Translations under genes and position numbers: made by a program | In this document: piece by piece, positions 53,226 through 62,846 of the stretch | How positions within the stretch are numbered: the stretch's first letter is position 1 | Layout: the number at the start of each line of letters is the position of its first letter | The notes under the pieces: generated by a model | The model's input: the letters and a program-made list of their open reading frames with translations, nothing else | Database searches by the model: none | Told to the model about the DNA's origin: nothing | From: Rhodospirillales bacterium | GTDB taxonomy: Bacteria; Pseudomonadota; Alphaproteobacteria; Acetobacterales; Acetobacteraceae | Assembly (NCBI GenBank): GCA_025359905.1 | Contig: JANYDF010000113.1 | Coordinates: 1 to 64,000, forward strand | Direction: 5' to 3' | Length of the DNA stretch: 64,000 bases

Positions 53226-54737
53226 TTATGCCGGTACGGCCTTCTCCCGTTTGCGCTGCACGGAGCTTGGGATGCGCAGCGCGTCCCGGTATTTGGCCAC
53301 GGTCCGGCGTGCGATGTCCACGCCCTCCCGCCGGAGAATCACAACTATCGCATCGTCGGACAGCACATCTTCGGCAGACTCGGCTGCAACCATTTCGCGA
53401 ATGCGATGACGTACCGCTTCGGCGCTGTGGCTTTCGCCTGAGGTTCCAGCAATGGCGGTCGTGAAAAAATACTTTAATTCGAAAATACCACGCGGCGTGG
53501 CAATGTATTTATGGGACGTTACCCGGCTGACCGTGCTTTCATGCAACTCGACCGCCGTAGCAATATCACGCAAAATCAATGGACGCAGAAACCCGACACC
53601 ATGACGGAAGAATGCATCTTGTTGCCGGACGATTTCGACTGCCACTTTCAGAATCGTTTGCGATCGCTGCTGAAGCGATTTCACGAGCCAATTGGCGGTT
53701 TGCAGCCGTTCGGCGAGGAATGCTTTATCGTCCTTGCTGGCACGCGGCATTACCTTTGCAGTCAGGTTATAGTTGACCAGCACGCGCGGCAGGGTTTCCG
53801 GGTTCAATTCCAACAGCCACCCGCCATCCGGGGTCGGCCGCATCAACAAGTCCGGCACCACCGGCTGCAACGGCGTCGCATCGAACAGCGCCCCCGGCTT
53901 GGGGTCGAGACGGCGTAATTCGCCGATCATATCGTTCAGATCGGCCGTATCGACCTCGCAAATCTGCAACAGCCGTTTGGTGTCGCGCTTGGCCAGCAGT
54001 TCCAAATTGTCGAGCAACGCCGCCATCGCTGGATCGAGCCGATTCTTCTCGGCCAACTGCACCGCGAGGCACTCCCGCAAGCTGCGGGCGAACATTCCGG
54101 TCGGATCGAAGCGCATCATCCGCGCGCGCACCGACTCGACCAACTCCAAGGCGATGCCCAATGCCTGGGATATCGCCTCAGGTTCCGCAGACAGGCGGCC
54201 GGAGGGTTCCAGCAGCGCAATCAGATAGGCGCCGATCAACCGGTCCTTAGGGTCGGAAAATGACAGCCGCAATTGCTCGCTGAGATGCTCACGCAGGGTC
54301 GGCGCGCTCTCGGCGAAATCGTCGATCGAGCGGGTATCGTCGCCAAAATCCGCTGCCCCGCCGCGCCCAACCGGCACGCCGTCGCCCGCCCCGCCCGGAT
54401 CGTAGGTTTCGGCATGCACAGCATCGAGCGGCTCGGCCTGGGCCGATACCAGCATGTCGGAGCGCACCATGTCCGCCGTGTCCGGCAGCGCCGGCGCATC
54501 CTCGAACCCGGTGGCGCCAGCGGCTTCCATCGGCGAGGGCAACTGGTCCGGCGCCGCCCGCTCACCCAGCGTCTCGCCGCGCTCATCGCGTTCCAATAAT
54601 GGGTTGCGCTCAAGCTCCTCCTCAACAAAGGCCGCGACTTCGACATTGGAGAACTGCAGCAGCTTGATGGCCTGACGCAACTGCGGCGTCATGACCAAGG
54701 ACTGCGAATGGCGCAGATCGAGACGGGGACCGATCAA
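53226..54737 (-). CDS. rpoN: RNA polymerase sigma-54 factor
   Basis: A 503-residue sigma-54. Region I (LRHSQSLVMTPQLRQAIKLLQ) is Gln/Leu-rich, Region II is acidic, and Region III ends in the RpoN box ARRTVAKYR close to the C-terminus, preceded by the helix-turn-helix. The gene lies after lptB by 107 bp. Its frame begins with TTG 54737, an unusual start that places Region I at once; no ATG gives a better N-terminus. Confidence 0.94.
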   Translation of the reverse strand: MIGPRLDLRHSQSLVMTPQLRQAIKLLQFSNVEVAAFVEEELERNPLLERDERGETLGERAAPDQLPSPMEAAGATGFEDAPALPDTADMVRSDMLVSAQAEPLDAVHAETYDPGGAGDGVPVGRGGAADFGDDTRSIDDFAESAPTLREHLSEQLRLSFSDPKDRLIGAYLIALLEPSGRLSAEPEAISQALGIALELVESVRARMMRFDPTGMFARSLRECLAVQLAEKNRLDPAMAALLDNLELLAKRDTKRLLQICEVDTADLNDMIGELRRLDPKPGALFDATPLQPVVPDLLMRPTPDGGWLLELNPETLPRVLVNYNLTAKVMPRASKDDKAFLAERLQTANWLVKSLQQRSQTILKVAVEIVRQQDAFFRHGVGFLRPLILRDIATAVELHESTVSRVTSHKYIATPRGIFELKYFFTTAIAGTSGESHSAEAVRHRIREMVAAESAEDVLSDDAIVVILRREGVDIARRTVAKYRDALRIPSSVQRKREKAVPA

Positions 54738-54844
54738 ATTCTGAGTGCCTGACAGCGACGGCGAAAGCGGAAATTGCGTTCCGTTGCAGTGCAGCGCGCC
54801 TCGGACAGCTTGGCAAGCAAGAAACGTGCAACGATTGCGCCCGC

Positions 54845-55615
54845 TTACAGGCTAAAGCGTTCGCCCAGGTAGACCCGGCGCACGCCTTCGTGCGCCACGA
54901 CCTCCTGCGGTCGCCCCTCCATCAGCACTTGGCCATCGTGCAGGATATACGCCCGATCAATAATCTCCAGTGTTTCCCGCACGTTGTGGTCAGTGATCAG
55001 AACCCCGATGCCGCGATCCTTCAAGTGACCGACCAGATCACGAATTTCACCGACTGCGATCGGGTCGATACCCGCGAGCGGTTCATCCAAAAGGATATAG
55101 CTGGGTTGCGTTGCAAGCGCACGGGCAATCTCTACCCGGCGCCGTTCGCCGCCCGACAACGCCAGCGCCGGGGTACGGCGCAGATGGCCGATGCCAAACT
55201 CGGCCAGCAATTCGGCCAGCATCTGTTCGCGCCGCCCGCTATCCGGCTCGACCACTTCCAACGCGGCGGAGATGTTCTGTTCAACATTCAGACCACGAAA
55301 GACGCTTGCTTCCTGCGGCAAGTATCCGATGCCAAGCCGGGCGCGCCGATACATTGGCAGGCCGGTGATATCGACGCCGTCCAATTGGATGCTGCCGGTA
55401 TCCGGGCGGACCAGTCCGACAATCATATAAAACGTGGTGGTCTTGCCCGCCCCATTCGGCCCCAGCAGCCCGACCGCCTCGCCGCGCCGTACCGATACGG
55501 TGACGTTCCGCACCACCGGGCGCTTGCGATAGACCTTGCCGACGCCCGACGCCACCAGCCCTGCGCCGGAAGCATCGCCCGCCGCACCGCCGGGCAATAC
55601 CCGCAAGTCGATCAT
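54845..55615 (-). CDS. lptB: LPS export ABC transporter ATP-binding protein LptB
   Basis: A 256-residue ABC ATPase that extracts LPS from the inner membrane for transport by LptFG. Walker A is GPNGAGKTT, the Q-loop YLPQEASVFRGL, the signature LSGGERRRVEIARA, Walker B YILLDEPLAGIDP and switch His LITDHNVRETL. The LptB-specific block VRRGEAVGLL and LGERFSL end are typical. It overlaps lptA by 4 bp. Confidence 0.95.
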   Translation of the reverse strand: MIDLRVLPGGAAGDASGAGLVASGVGKVYRKRPVVRNVTVSVRRGEAVGLLGPNGAGKTTTFYMIVGLVRPDTGSIQLDGVDITGLPMYRRARLGIGYLPQEASVFRGLNVEQNISAALEVVEPDSGRREQMLAELLAEFGIGHLRRTPALALSGGERRRVEIARALATQPSYILLDEPLAGIDPIAVGEIRDLVGHLKDRGIGVLITDHNVRETLEIIDRAYILHDGQVLMEGRPQEVVAHEGVRRVYLGERFSL

Positions 55616-56607
55616 GGCGCCGCCTTGCCAGCCGTATCCTTGCCAGTCGTATCCTTGCCAGCCGCTTCCGATTGAACGGTATTGGGTACGATCAAACCCT
55701 GCACGCGCTGGCCCGGCTGGCTGAGGATGTGAGCAATCCCGGTTTTCATATTCACGTCGGCGGCCGGCCCGTTCACTTGGTTGTCGCCGTGGGTGATCCG
55801 CACATGGCCAACCACGCGCGCGATGCCGGTGTCGGCTACATACACACCGCGATCGCCGCGCACGGTATCGGCCTGCGTGCGCAATTCGATATTGCCGAAA
55901 CCCTCAACCCGTTCGAGCTTGCCTGAACCGGTCAGCGGATCGGCACCAGCCTTGGCCACCGGCTTCACCCCGGCGGCGGGCGGCGGGACCGCCGCTTCGG
56001 TGGTATAGCCAACCAGCACGTCCGCCGCCAGACGCCGGCCATCGCTGGTCAGTACCACGGCATTGCCGCGGCCGACCGCCATATGGCGCTGCGACCAATA
56101 TTCCATACTGTCGCGCGCGGTCATCACCTGCTGCGGCGTGGTCAGCTTTAAAGTCTGGCCGGTCAATATCAGCAGCGCCTGATCGATGTCGTAGACGGCG
56201 TGATCGCCGACCGCTTCGTCGGTCGGGGTTACAATGCGCACATGGCCTTCGGCTTCCAGCCGGTACACCTCATTGCCACCCTCACCGGAGTCGACGGCTG
56301 CCGGCGCGGCCGCCTGGGCCGGAAGGGCCGGCGGCGATGCGAGACCTGCACCGGGCGGCGTGCCTTTCTTGCGGTAATGCGCCACCAGCGTGTCGGCCAG
56401 CACGGTCACATCGCCGCGCACGGCGCGCGCCTCACCGCTCGCCACCACCACCTGCTGCGCCTCGCGCCACTCGAAGCCATCACGGGCGGTGACCGAAACC
56501 GGCCCGCCGCGCGACATGTCGATCGCCTGCGCGCGAGCGGCTGGCGCCCACATGGCGGGCGCGGTGAACCACAGCGCAGCGGCCACAACGGCGATACGGG
56601 CGCTCAT
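55612..56607 (-). CDS. lptA: LPS transport periplasmic protein LptA (OstA-like)
   Basis: A 331-residue periplasmic OstA/LptA protein bridging inner and outer membranes. The signal sequence is cleaved after RARA (about 27), followed by ISVTARDGFEW-type OstA repeats, NEVYRLEAEGHVRIV and IELRTQADTVRGDRGVY. It is longer than E. coli LptA (185 aa), with an inserted Pro/Ala region. The C-terminus carries a Lys/Asp/Thr repeat. It overlaps lptC and lptB by 4 bp each. Confidence 0.9.
   Translation of the reverse strand: MSARIAVVAAALWFTAPAMWAPAARAQAIDMSRGGPVSVTARDGFEWREAQQVVVASGEARAVRGDVTVLADTLVAHYRKKGTPPGAGLASPPALPAQAAAPAAVDSGEGGNEVYRLEAEGHVRIVTPTDEAVGDHAVYDIDQALLILTGQTLKLTTPQQVMTARDSMEYWSQRHMAVGRGNAVVLTSDGRRLAADVLVGYTTEAAVPPPAAGVKPVAKAGADPLTGSGKLERVEGFGNIELRTQADTVRGDRGVYVADTGIARVVGHVRITHGDNQVNGPAADVNMKTGIAHILSQPGQRVQGLIVPNTVQSEAAGKDTTGKDTAGKAAP
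55624..55668. repeat. Three-copy 15-bp tandem repeat at the lptA 3' end
   Basis: Units at 55624, 55639 and 55654 follow CCTTGCCAG(C/T)CGTAT, with the third degenerate at its end. On the minus strand they encode the repeated GKDT(T/A) motif near the LptA C-terminus. Confidence 0.88.
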
Positions 56608-57404
56608 TTGCGCCGCGTGGCGGACAGCACCGGCGGCGCAGGTGCGACGGCAGAATCGGCCGGCGGAGCAGCCGAGGGCGGCGCAGCATGGGCGCCGTTC
56701 AGCACCAGCCGCCCCGGCCCGGAAAACTGGATGGCCGCCCCTTTGTCGATGAGCGTGAAGCCTTGCGCGTCCAACGTACCAAATGGGCCTTCGGCATGGG
56801 TCATTTCCGCTCCCGCCGCCGCCCCGGCCTTCAAGTCGAGTGCGGCCGAACTGGTGGTCAATGTGGTGCCGTCATCGCGATACACCTGCACATCGCCCGA
56901 TACATCGAGGTTGCCTGCCTTTTGCAGGTAAACCCCTTGGCGCGACTGCACCATCAGCCAGTTGCCCGACTCCAGCGTCATATCGCCCTTCGGCTCAGTC
57001 AAGTCGATGCGCTCCGCGTTCACTTGGCGAGCGACCGAGGCCGTCATGGTGTAGGGCCGCCCGCGATCATCAACGCCATGGTAGGTGGCAAGCTTCATCT
57101 CGCCGCTTTGCGGCTCGATCGCTCCGGGATGATAACTCAACCGCGCCCGTTCATTGTCGCCCGACAGTTCAGGCCACAACGCCACAGTCGACAGCAGCGC
57201 CAGCGCAATCAGCGGCAGCAGCCGTTTGCCGATCCGCACCACCCAACGCCGCCGTGTCAGCCGCGCATCGGGCGCGCCACCAACCCGGCGCCGGGTGCGC
57301 AGGCCAGCGGGAATAATCAACGATCCGGCGGAAGGCTGCCCGGCCGGCGGCACACGGCGTGGCGGTTCATCCGGCGGGGACATGGGCCAGCGCGCCGTTG
57401 TCAT
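56604..57404 (-). CDS. lptC: LPS export protein LptC
   Basis: A 266-residue bitopic protein. A cytoplasmic Arg/Pro-rich N-tail of about 55 residues precedes one membrane helix (LLPLIALALLSTVALWPEL, about 63-81) and a periplasmic LptC jelly-roll with ARQVNAERIDLTEPKGDM and LQKAGNLDVSGDV. It receives LPS from LptBFG and hands it to LptA. It overlaps kdsD and lptA by 4 bp each, placing LPS transport in one operon. Confidence 0.9.
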   Translation of the reverse strand: MTTARWPMSPPDEPPRRVPPAGQPSAGSLIIPAGLRTRRRVGGAPDARLTRRRWVVRIGKRLLPLIALALLSTVALWPELSGDNERARLSYHPGAIEPQSGEMKLATYHGVDDRGRPYTMTASVARQVNAERIDLTEPKGDMTLESGNWLMVQSRQGVYLQKAGNLDVSGDVQVYRDDGTTLTTSSAALDLKAGAAAGAEMTHAEGPFGTLDAQGFTLIDKGAAIQFSGPGRLVLNGAHAAPPSAAPPADSAVAPAPPVLSATRRK

Positions 57405-58417
57405 GCCACGCCGGCGCGCAATAGGTCATGCACATGCAGGATTCCGACTGGGACGTGCGCGGCATCGACGACGAATAGCGCGGTGATGCCGCTCATCGCA
57501 CGCAGCGCATCGGCGGCCAGCGCATCGGGCCCGATCGTGCGCGGCGCGCGCGTCATGATCTCGTGTACCGGACGGCCGAGCAGATCGGGCCCCATCGATC
57601 GGCGCAAATCGCCGTCGGTGACGATCCCGGTCAGGCAGCCTTGCGCATCGACGATACCCAGGCACCCGAAGCGCTTTTCGGTCATCGTCAGCAGCGCCGC
57701 GTGCATTTTGGTGTCCGGGGTCGCCAGCGGCATCGCGTCACCATCATGCATCAAGTGGCGCACCCGCTTCAGCCGCGCGCCGAGGCGGCCGCCCGGATGG
57801 AATTGGCGGAAATCGGCCGCGTCGAAGCCACGCCGGGCGATCAGCGCAATGGCCAGCGCATCGCCCAGCGCCAATTGCATCGTGGTGCTGGTGGTCGGCG
57901 CCAGCCCAAGCGCGCCGGCTTCCCGCGCTGGGGGCAGCAGCAGCACCACACTTGCGGCCTGCGCCAGAGTACTCGCCGCCTGCCCGGTGATGGCGATCAG
58001 TGGCAGGCCAAAGCGATGCGCGTGGTCGATCAAATCGGCCAACTCGGCGGTCTCGCCTGAATTGGACAACGCCAAGACAACGTCGCCCGGCACCACCATG
58101 CCAAGGTCGCCGTGCGAGGCCTCCGCCGGATGGACAAACAAGGCCGGCGTGCCGGTGGAGGCGAAGGTCGCGGCAATCTTGCGGGCGATATGCCCAGACT
58201 TGCCCATGCCAGAGACCACGACGCGGCCTTCGGCTCCAGCGAGCAGCCCAACCGCACCGGCAAATCTTGCATCCAGCGAATCGGCTAGCGCGCGCAGCCC
58301 AGCCGCTTCCGTGGCGAGCACATCGCGCGCGACCAAGAGATCACGATCCACGCCGGTGTTATCGAGAGACACGGCGGCGTCGAGGCCGGCTGCGGCTGCG
58401 GTCATGCGGGCGGACAT
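57401..58417 (-). CDS. kdsD: Arabinose-5-phosphate isomerase (KpsF/GutQ/KdsD family)
   Basis: A 338-residue enzyme converting ribulose-5-phosphate to arabinose-5-phosphate, the first step to KDO. The N-terminal SIS domain has VVVSGMGKSGHIARKIAATF, HPAEASHGDLGM and ALSNSGETAEL. Two C-terminal CBS domains follow (MTEKRFGCLGIVD, MSGITALFVVDA). It begins the operon kdsD-lptC-lptA-lptB-rpoN-hpf, linking LPS core synthesis with LPS export. Confidence 0.95.
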   Translation of the reverse strand: MSARMTAAAAGLDAAVSLDNTGVDRDLLVARDVLATEAAGLRALADSLDARFAGAVGLLAGAEGRVVVSGMGKSGHIARKIAATFASTGTPALFVHPAEASHGDLGMVVPGDVVLALSNSGETAELADLIDHAHRFGLPLIAITGQAASTLAQAASVVLLLPPAREAGALGLAPTTSTTMQLALGDALAIALIARRGFDAADFRQFHPGGRLGARLKRVRHLMHDGDAMPLATPDTKMHAALLTMTEKRFGCLGIVDAQGCLTGIVTDGDLRRSMGPDLLGRPVHEIMTRAPRTIGPDALAADALRAMSGITALFVVDAAHVPVGILHVHDLLRAGVA

Positions 58418-58560
58418 GCTCCGAATGGGCTCAGCATCGCCAAGCTCTAGGATTGCGGGCGGGCAGGGTCAATCAGCGGCGGTCAGCGCGACCACGCAAG
58501 AACCTTCTACCTGGCGCGGCGGCGCGCCCGGCGCAACGCATGGCTCAGACGTGGCAGCCG

Positions 58561-60201
58561 TCAGGATTCGTGGCCGGCCGACACGGATTGGGCGGCAGGG
58601 GGCTGAAAGACCGACACCAGCAACTGCACTTCGCGCGCCAGCGTCGCCGACTCCACCGGCTTGCGCAGCAGCCGTACGCCGGCATCGCCCATCAAATTCT
58701 GCGGCAATTCACCGCCGACAAAGCCGCTGAGCAGCACCACCGGCAAGCCCCGGTCACGGGCCCAGCGGGCCAGATCGAACCCGTCCATTTCGCCGGGCAT
58801 CAGCACGTCGGACAACACCGCATCGAAGTGCTGCTCACCCAACATGCGGATCGCGGCGGCTGCGCTGGGCGCGGTACGCACCGCCATGCCGCGCAATTCC
58901 AGCAACCGCCCCAGCGTGCGCCGCACCGCTTCGTCGTCGTCCACCACCAGCACGCGCGGCAGCGCAGCGCCTGGATCATGTGGCGGCCGAATTTCGATGG
59001 TCACATCCCCGGTGCCGATGCTGGCCGTCGAACGCGGGAACAACAGTTGCACCCTGGTGCCCGACCCCAGTTTGCTGCGCAGCCGCACCGTGCCGCCCGA
59101 TTGGTGCACAAAGCCATGCACCATCGACAGGCCCAACCCGGTGCCCTCGCCGCGCGGCTTGGTGGTGAAGAACGGGTCGAACGCCCGCTCAGCCACGTCG
59201 CCCGCCATGCCGCTGCCGTTGTCGCCAACTTCAACCACCACGGTCGGCACACCGTCGCGCGGCGCGTCCGGCCCTGGAGGCTCAATCGCCACACGGATCT
59301 CAATGCGTGGATCGCGTCCGCAAGCATCGCGGGCATTGGCGACCAGATTGATCAATCCAGTGATAAATTGGGTGCGGTCGGCGAAGATTGGGGCGGGCTG
59401 GGCCGGGAGAGCCAGCGACAATGTGGCGGTGTGCCCGGCGGCGTGGACCAGCATCAGACGGTTGCGGTCGATTTCCTCAGCGGCATCGAAGACCGCCGGG
59501 CGCAAGGCTTGGCGGCGGCTGTAGGCCAGCACCTGCCGGGTCAGCGCCGCGCCGCGATCAACGGCGCTCAGAATCGCATCGCATTCGGCCAGCACCTTGC
59601 CGTCATTGGGGCACAAGCTGTTGATCGATTCAGCGGACCCCGAGATGACCGTCAGCAAATTATTGATATCGTGGGCAATGCCGCTCGCGAGTTCAGCAAT
59701 CCCCTCGAAATGCTCGGCCGCGCGCAGTTGCCGGTTGAGCAGCACCTGCTCCTCCTGCTGCACCGCGAGCGACGCGGTGGCGACTTGCACTTCGCCTTCC
59801 AACTGGATCGTGTGGCGCTTCAACTCAGTCTGCGCGGTGCCCAGCCGGGCGAGCGCGCGGGCACGGGCGAACAATTCGGTGGGGTCTATAGGCCGAGTGG
59901 CGAAATCCGTGACCCCAACATCGAAGGCCGCCACGCGTGTCGCCAGTTCGTCCGTGCCGGTCAGCATCAGCACCGGAACGTCGCCGACCAACGGCAAACG
60001 GCGCACGTGCTCGATCAACTCGACGCCCTGCATCCCTGGCATCACATGGTCGGTGATCACGAGGACCGGTTTGATCGCCTCAATAGCGGCCAAAGCCTCG
60101 AACGGATCTTCAAACTGGGCAATCTCAAGCCCTAACGGCTCCAGCACAGCGGCGATCAAGTCCAGATTGAAACGGTCGTCATCGACAACAACGATGGTCA
60201 T
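58561..60201 (-). CDS. Receiver-histidine kinase-receiver hybrid protein, soluble
   Basis: A 546-residue cytoplasmic protein with the order REC - coiled coil - HisKA - HATPase - REC. The first REC has DDD at 7-9 and phosphoacceptor D51 (ITDHVMPGM), but the invariant Lys is Arg (ATRPID). The kinase H-box is LASGIAHDINNLL with H177, and the ATPase has VGDNGSGM and GLGLSMVHGFV. The terminal REC has VLSDVLMPG. With no membrane segments, it is probably fed by the overlapping kinase upstream (4 bp). Confidence 0.9.
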   Translation of the reverse strand: MTIVVVDDDRFNLDLIAAVLEPLGLEIAQFEDPFEALAAIEAIKPVLVITDHVMPGMQGVELIEHVRRLPLVGDVPVLMLTGTDELATRVAAFDVGVTDFATRPIDPTELFARARALARLGTAQTELKRHTIQLEGEVQVATASLAVQQEEQVLLNRQLRAAEHFEGIAELASGIAHDINNLLTVISGSAESINSLCPNDGKVLAECDAILSAVDRGAALTRQVLAYSRRQALRPAVFDAAEEIDRNRLMLVHAAGHTATLSLALPAQPAPIFADRTQFITGLINLVANARDACGRDPRIEIRVAIEPPGPDAPRDGVPTVVVEVGDNGSGMAGDVAERAFDPFFTTKPRGEGTGLGLSMVHGFVHQSGGTVRLRSKLGSGTRVQLLFPRSTASIGTGDVTIEIRPPHDPGAALPRVLVVDDDEAVRRTLGRLLELRGMAVRTAPSAAAAIRMLGEQHFDAVLSDVLMPGEMDGFDLARWARDRGLPVVLLSGFVGGELPQNLMGDAGVRLLRKPVESATLAREVQLLVSVFQPPAAQSVSAGHES

Positions 60202-62723
60202 GACAGGCCGCCCACGGATTCGCTGCGCCGCGCTTGGCTTTGGGGTGGGGCAAGCTGCGCTTTCGCCTCCGCCAGCCGGCCCAAGACCAGCGCCACAAAG
60301 CGCGGCGCAAGCAGCGCTTCATCGGCACGCAACGCCGCTTCAAGCTCCGCGTAGAGCTCCGCCATTTCCGCAGGCTCGCTGTCGCCGTGCAATACCTGCT
60401 CGCGCGCCCGGCGCGACGCTGCGGTTACCGCGAGATAGCCAAGGCTGCCCGCCGAGCCAGCGAGCGTGTGCAACCGCCGGTCCAGCCCACCATCGGCCAA
60501 GCCATCCGGCAGTTCCAGCGCGCGCAACATGCCGTCCCAGAACGTGCGCACCAGCACCGGTAAGCGCCCTTCCGGCAGCCGCGAGACCAGCATTTCGCGC
60601 ACTCGCAAATCGAGCACGGTGCCGTTCGCCACTTCGCGCCGCGGCGCGGCCACAGAACTCAGCGGCACCAGGGCCTCGGCCAACCGCTCCAAAGTGACCG
60701 GTTTGATCAGCACTGAGTCGATTCCCGCCGCCAATACGCTGGCGCGGATATTCGCTTCGGCATCGGCCGTCACCGCGATCAGTCGCAGCGTTGCGAGCGG
60801 CGGCGGCAATGCGCGCACCGCCCGGGCGAACTCAATACCGTCCATTGCCGGCATGTACAAATCGACCAGCACCGCGTCGAAGGTCGACGCGCGTACCGCC
60901 GATAGCGCCTCTTGGCCATCCGCCGCCACTTCGACGTCGTGACCGAGATGCCGCAGCAGGCTCGCGGCGATTTCGCGGTTGATTGCGTCATCGTCAGCTA
61001 CCAGCAGCCGCAACGCGCGGCCAACCAGAGGCGGCGGCGCACTGGTGCGCGACTGCAACACCTGACCGGACAGCGAAGCCCGCAGACGGTCGGCGGTCAC
61101 TGGCGCATCGAGCGTGCTGCCAGGGCCAAACGCCAACCGGCGCGCGGCCGTCACCCCCGGCGCAGGCGTGCGGGTATGGGCGAGCAGCAAGTCCACTGGA
61201 CCGCTTGGCACATTGACCAGCGCATAGCCCTCGGTGGCCAACAGCCGCGCAACACCTTCGTTCACCGCAGCAGTGCCGCCCGACACCATGGCCCGGCCAC
61301 GCGGCGCCGGCAGCGGCACCACCAAAGCGCCGTGCGGCACTTCAACCGGCACCGAGATCCAAAACACGCTGCCGTTGCCCTGGGCCGCAGTCACCCGGAT
61401 ATACCCTCCCAACGCGACGGCAATACGCTGACTGATCGCCAACCCCAGCCCGGTGCCGCGCACGGTGCGCTCGCTCGGCCGCTCCAGCCGGGTGAATTCC
61501 TGAAAAATTCGCCGCCGGTCGGCGCGCGGAATGCCTGAGCCGCTATCGATCACCGCCGCGCGCAGCCATAACGCGCCACGCCGGCGCCGCAACGACAGCC
61601 GCAGCACCACGCCGCCCGATGGGGTAAATTTCACTGCGTTGGTGAGCAAGTTCAGCAGCACCTGGCCAAGCCGCCGCCGGTCGGAAATCAATTCGATGGG
61701 CACGTCCGGGTCGACCGCAACCACCAAATCGAGCCCGGCGGCTCCTGCGGCGCTTTCCACGACCCGTGCCGCGTCTTCAGCCAGCGCGCGCACTTCGAAC
61801 ACCTCGCGCTCCAGCCGCACCGAGGCAGCTTCGAAGGCGGAGAAATCCAGCACGTCATCCAACTGCGCCAGCAGCGCTTCGCCGCAGGCCTTGATGATCG
61901 CCACCCAGCGGCGTTGCAGATCGTTCAACTGGGTATGCACAAGCAGCGAGGCGGCACCGAGCACGCCGTTCATTGGCGTGCGGATTTCGTGACTCATGGT
62001 GGCCAAGAACACGTTCTTGGCGCGCGACCCGGCTTGTGCTTGCGCGAGCGCCACCGTCAGTTCCGCGCCGAGCGCTTCGGAGCGGCGGCGCGCCGCGTCC
62101 AGTCCGGCTGCTTGCCGGTCAACCGCACGCAAGCTGAGCAACAGACTGCCGATCAGCATGGTCAGCGCGATGCCGAACGCCACATTGGCCCGCCGGATTG
62201 CGGAACGCACCGCCTCGCGGTGCGCTGCATCGGCTTGCGCGCCCAGGCTGGTCATGCGGCCGGCATCGCGTTCGATTTGCGGCAGTTCGATCGCGATCAT
62301 CCGGTGCGGCACGCTGCCGCCCAGCTTCAGCGCCTCGATTTCCGGGCCGAGCTGCTCCGAGCCGAGCCGGACATCCCGGATGGCTTCCCCCAGCACCGCA
62401 TCCGGCTTGGGGTCGAGCTTGCTTTCGTCCATCAGCGCGATGCGGCTGACGAGGATATCATAACGTTCATGCACATAATCCATCGAATCCCGGCTGCCGT
62501 CGAACTGCGCCAGACTGATGTGCATTTGCTGGATTTCAGACCGGAACTGCGCGGCCATCCACCAAGTCGAATCGCTGAAACGATCGACAAGCTGGCTCTC
62601 TCGCTGCACTAAAATAACAAATTCGGTCCCCGCAGCAATCAGCGACAACGCCGCGACCAGGGCTAACGCCCATAGCCCGTTGGCCTGCCGCCAATTACCC
62701 AGACGCCGAAACACCGACCGCAT
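60198..62723 (-). CDS. Membrane hybrid sensor histidine kinase with receiver and HPt domains
   Basis: An 841-residue phosphorelay kinase. TM1 (about 18-38), a periplasmic sensor of about 140 residues and TM2 (about 181-200) precede HisKA with H245 in MSHEIRTPMNG, HATPase (NLLTNAVKFTPSGG, GTGLGLAISQR), a receiver (ADDDAINREIAA; VLVDLYMPAMDG) and a C-terminal HPt with HTLAGSAGSLGY. Its 4-bp overlap with the downstream soluble hybrid suggests one signalling pathway. The signal is unknown. Confidence 0.93.
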   Translation of the reverse strand: MRSVFRRLGNWRQANGLWALALVAALSLIAAGTEFVILVQRESQLVDRFSDSTWWMAAQFRSEIQQMHISLAQFDGSRDSMDYVHERYDILVSRIALMDESKLDPKPDAVLGEAIRDVRLGSEQLGPEIEALKLGGSVPHRMIAIELPQIERDAGRMTSLGAQADAAHREAVRSAIRRANVAFGIALTMLIGSLLLSLRAVDRQAAGLDAARRRSEALGAELTVALAQAQAGSRAKNVFLATMSHEIRTPMNGVLGAASLLVHTQLNDLQRRWVAIIKACGEALLAQLDDVLDFSAFEAASVRLEREVFEVRALAEDAARVVESAAGAAGLDLVVAVDPDVPIELISDRRRLGQVLLNLLTNAVKFTPSGGVVLRLSLRRRRGALWLRAAVIDSGSGIPRADRRRIFQEFTRLERPSERTVRGTGLGLAISQRIAVALGGYIRVTAAQGNGSVFWISVPVEVPHGALVVPLPAPRGRAMVSGGTAAVNEGVARLLATEGYALVNVPSGPVDLLLAHTRTPAPGVTAARRLAFGPGSTLDAPVTADRLRASLSGQVLQSRTSAPPPLVGRALRLLVADDDAINREIAASLLRHLGHDVEVAADGQEALSAVRASTFDAVLVDLYMPAMDGIEFARAVRALPPPLATLRLIAVTADAEANIRASVLAAGIDSVLIKPVTLERLAEALVPLSSVAAPRREVANGTVLDLRVREMLVSRLPEGRLPVLVRTFWDGMLRALELPDGLADGGLDRRLHTLAGSAGSLGYLAVTAASRRAREQVLHGDSEPAEMAELYAELEAALRADEALLAPRFVALVLGRLAEAKAQLAPPQSQARRSESVGGLS

Positions 62724-62774
62724 CGTACTGTCCGCCCGTGACAGGTCAGCTTAGCAAACGAGCAGCAGATGCGG

Positions 62775-62788
62775 GCAAATTGATTTGC
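62775..62788. promoter_or_regulatory. Perfect palindrome upstream of the hybrid kinase operon
   Basis: GCAAATTGATTTGC has 6-bp arms with a TG centre and lies about 52 bp before the kinase start codon, a position suited to operator control. No known consensus is assigned. Confidence 0.4.
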
Positions 62789-62803
62789 ATTTTCATTGAG
62801 TGC

Positions 62804-62832
62804 CTACTCGTACGTTTTAAGGCTTCGAGTAG
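62804..62832. promoter_or_regulatory. 7-bp inverted repeat between the molybdopterin-domain gene and the hybrid kinase
   Basis: CTACTCG and CGAGTAG are separated by 15 nt, 14 bp after the stop of the molybdopterin-domain gene. This could be a weak terminator for that gene or a protein-binding site for the kinase promoter. It has no T-tract. Confidence 0.35.
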
Positions 62833-62846
62833 TCTCACACAAACCA

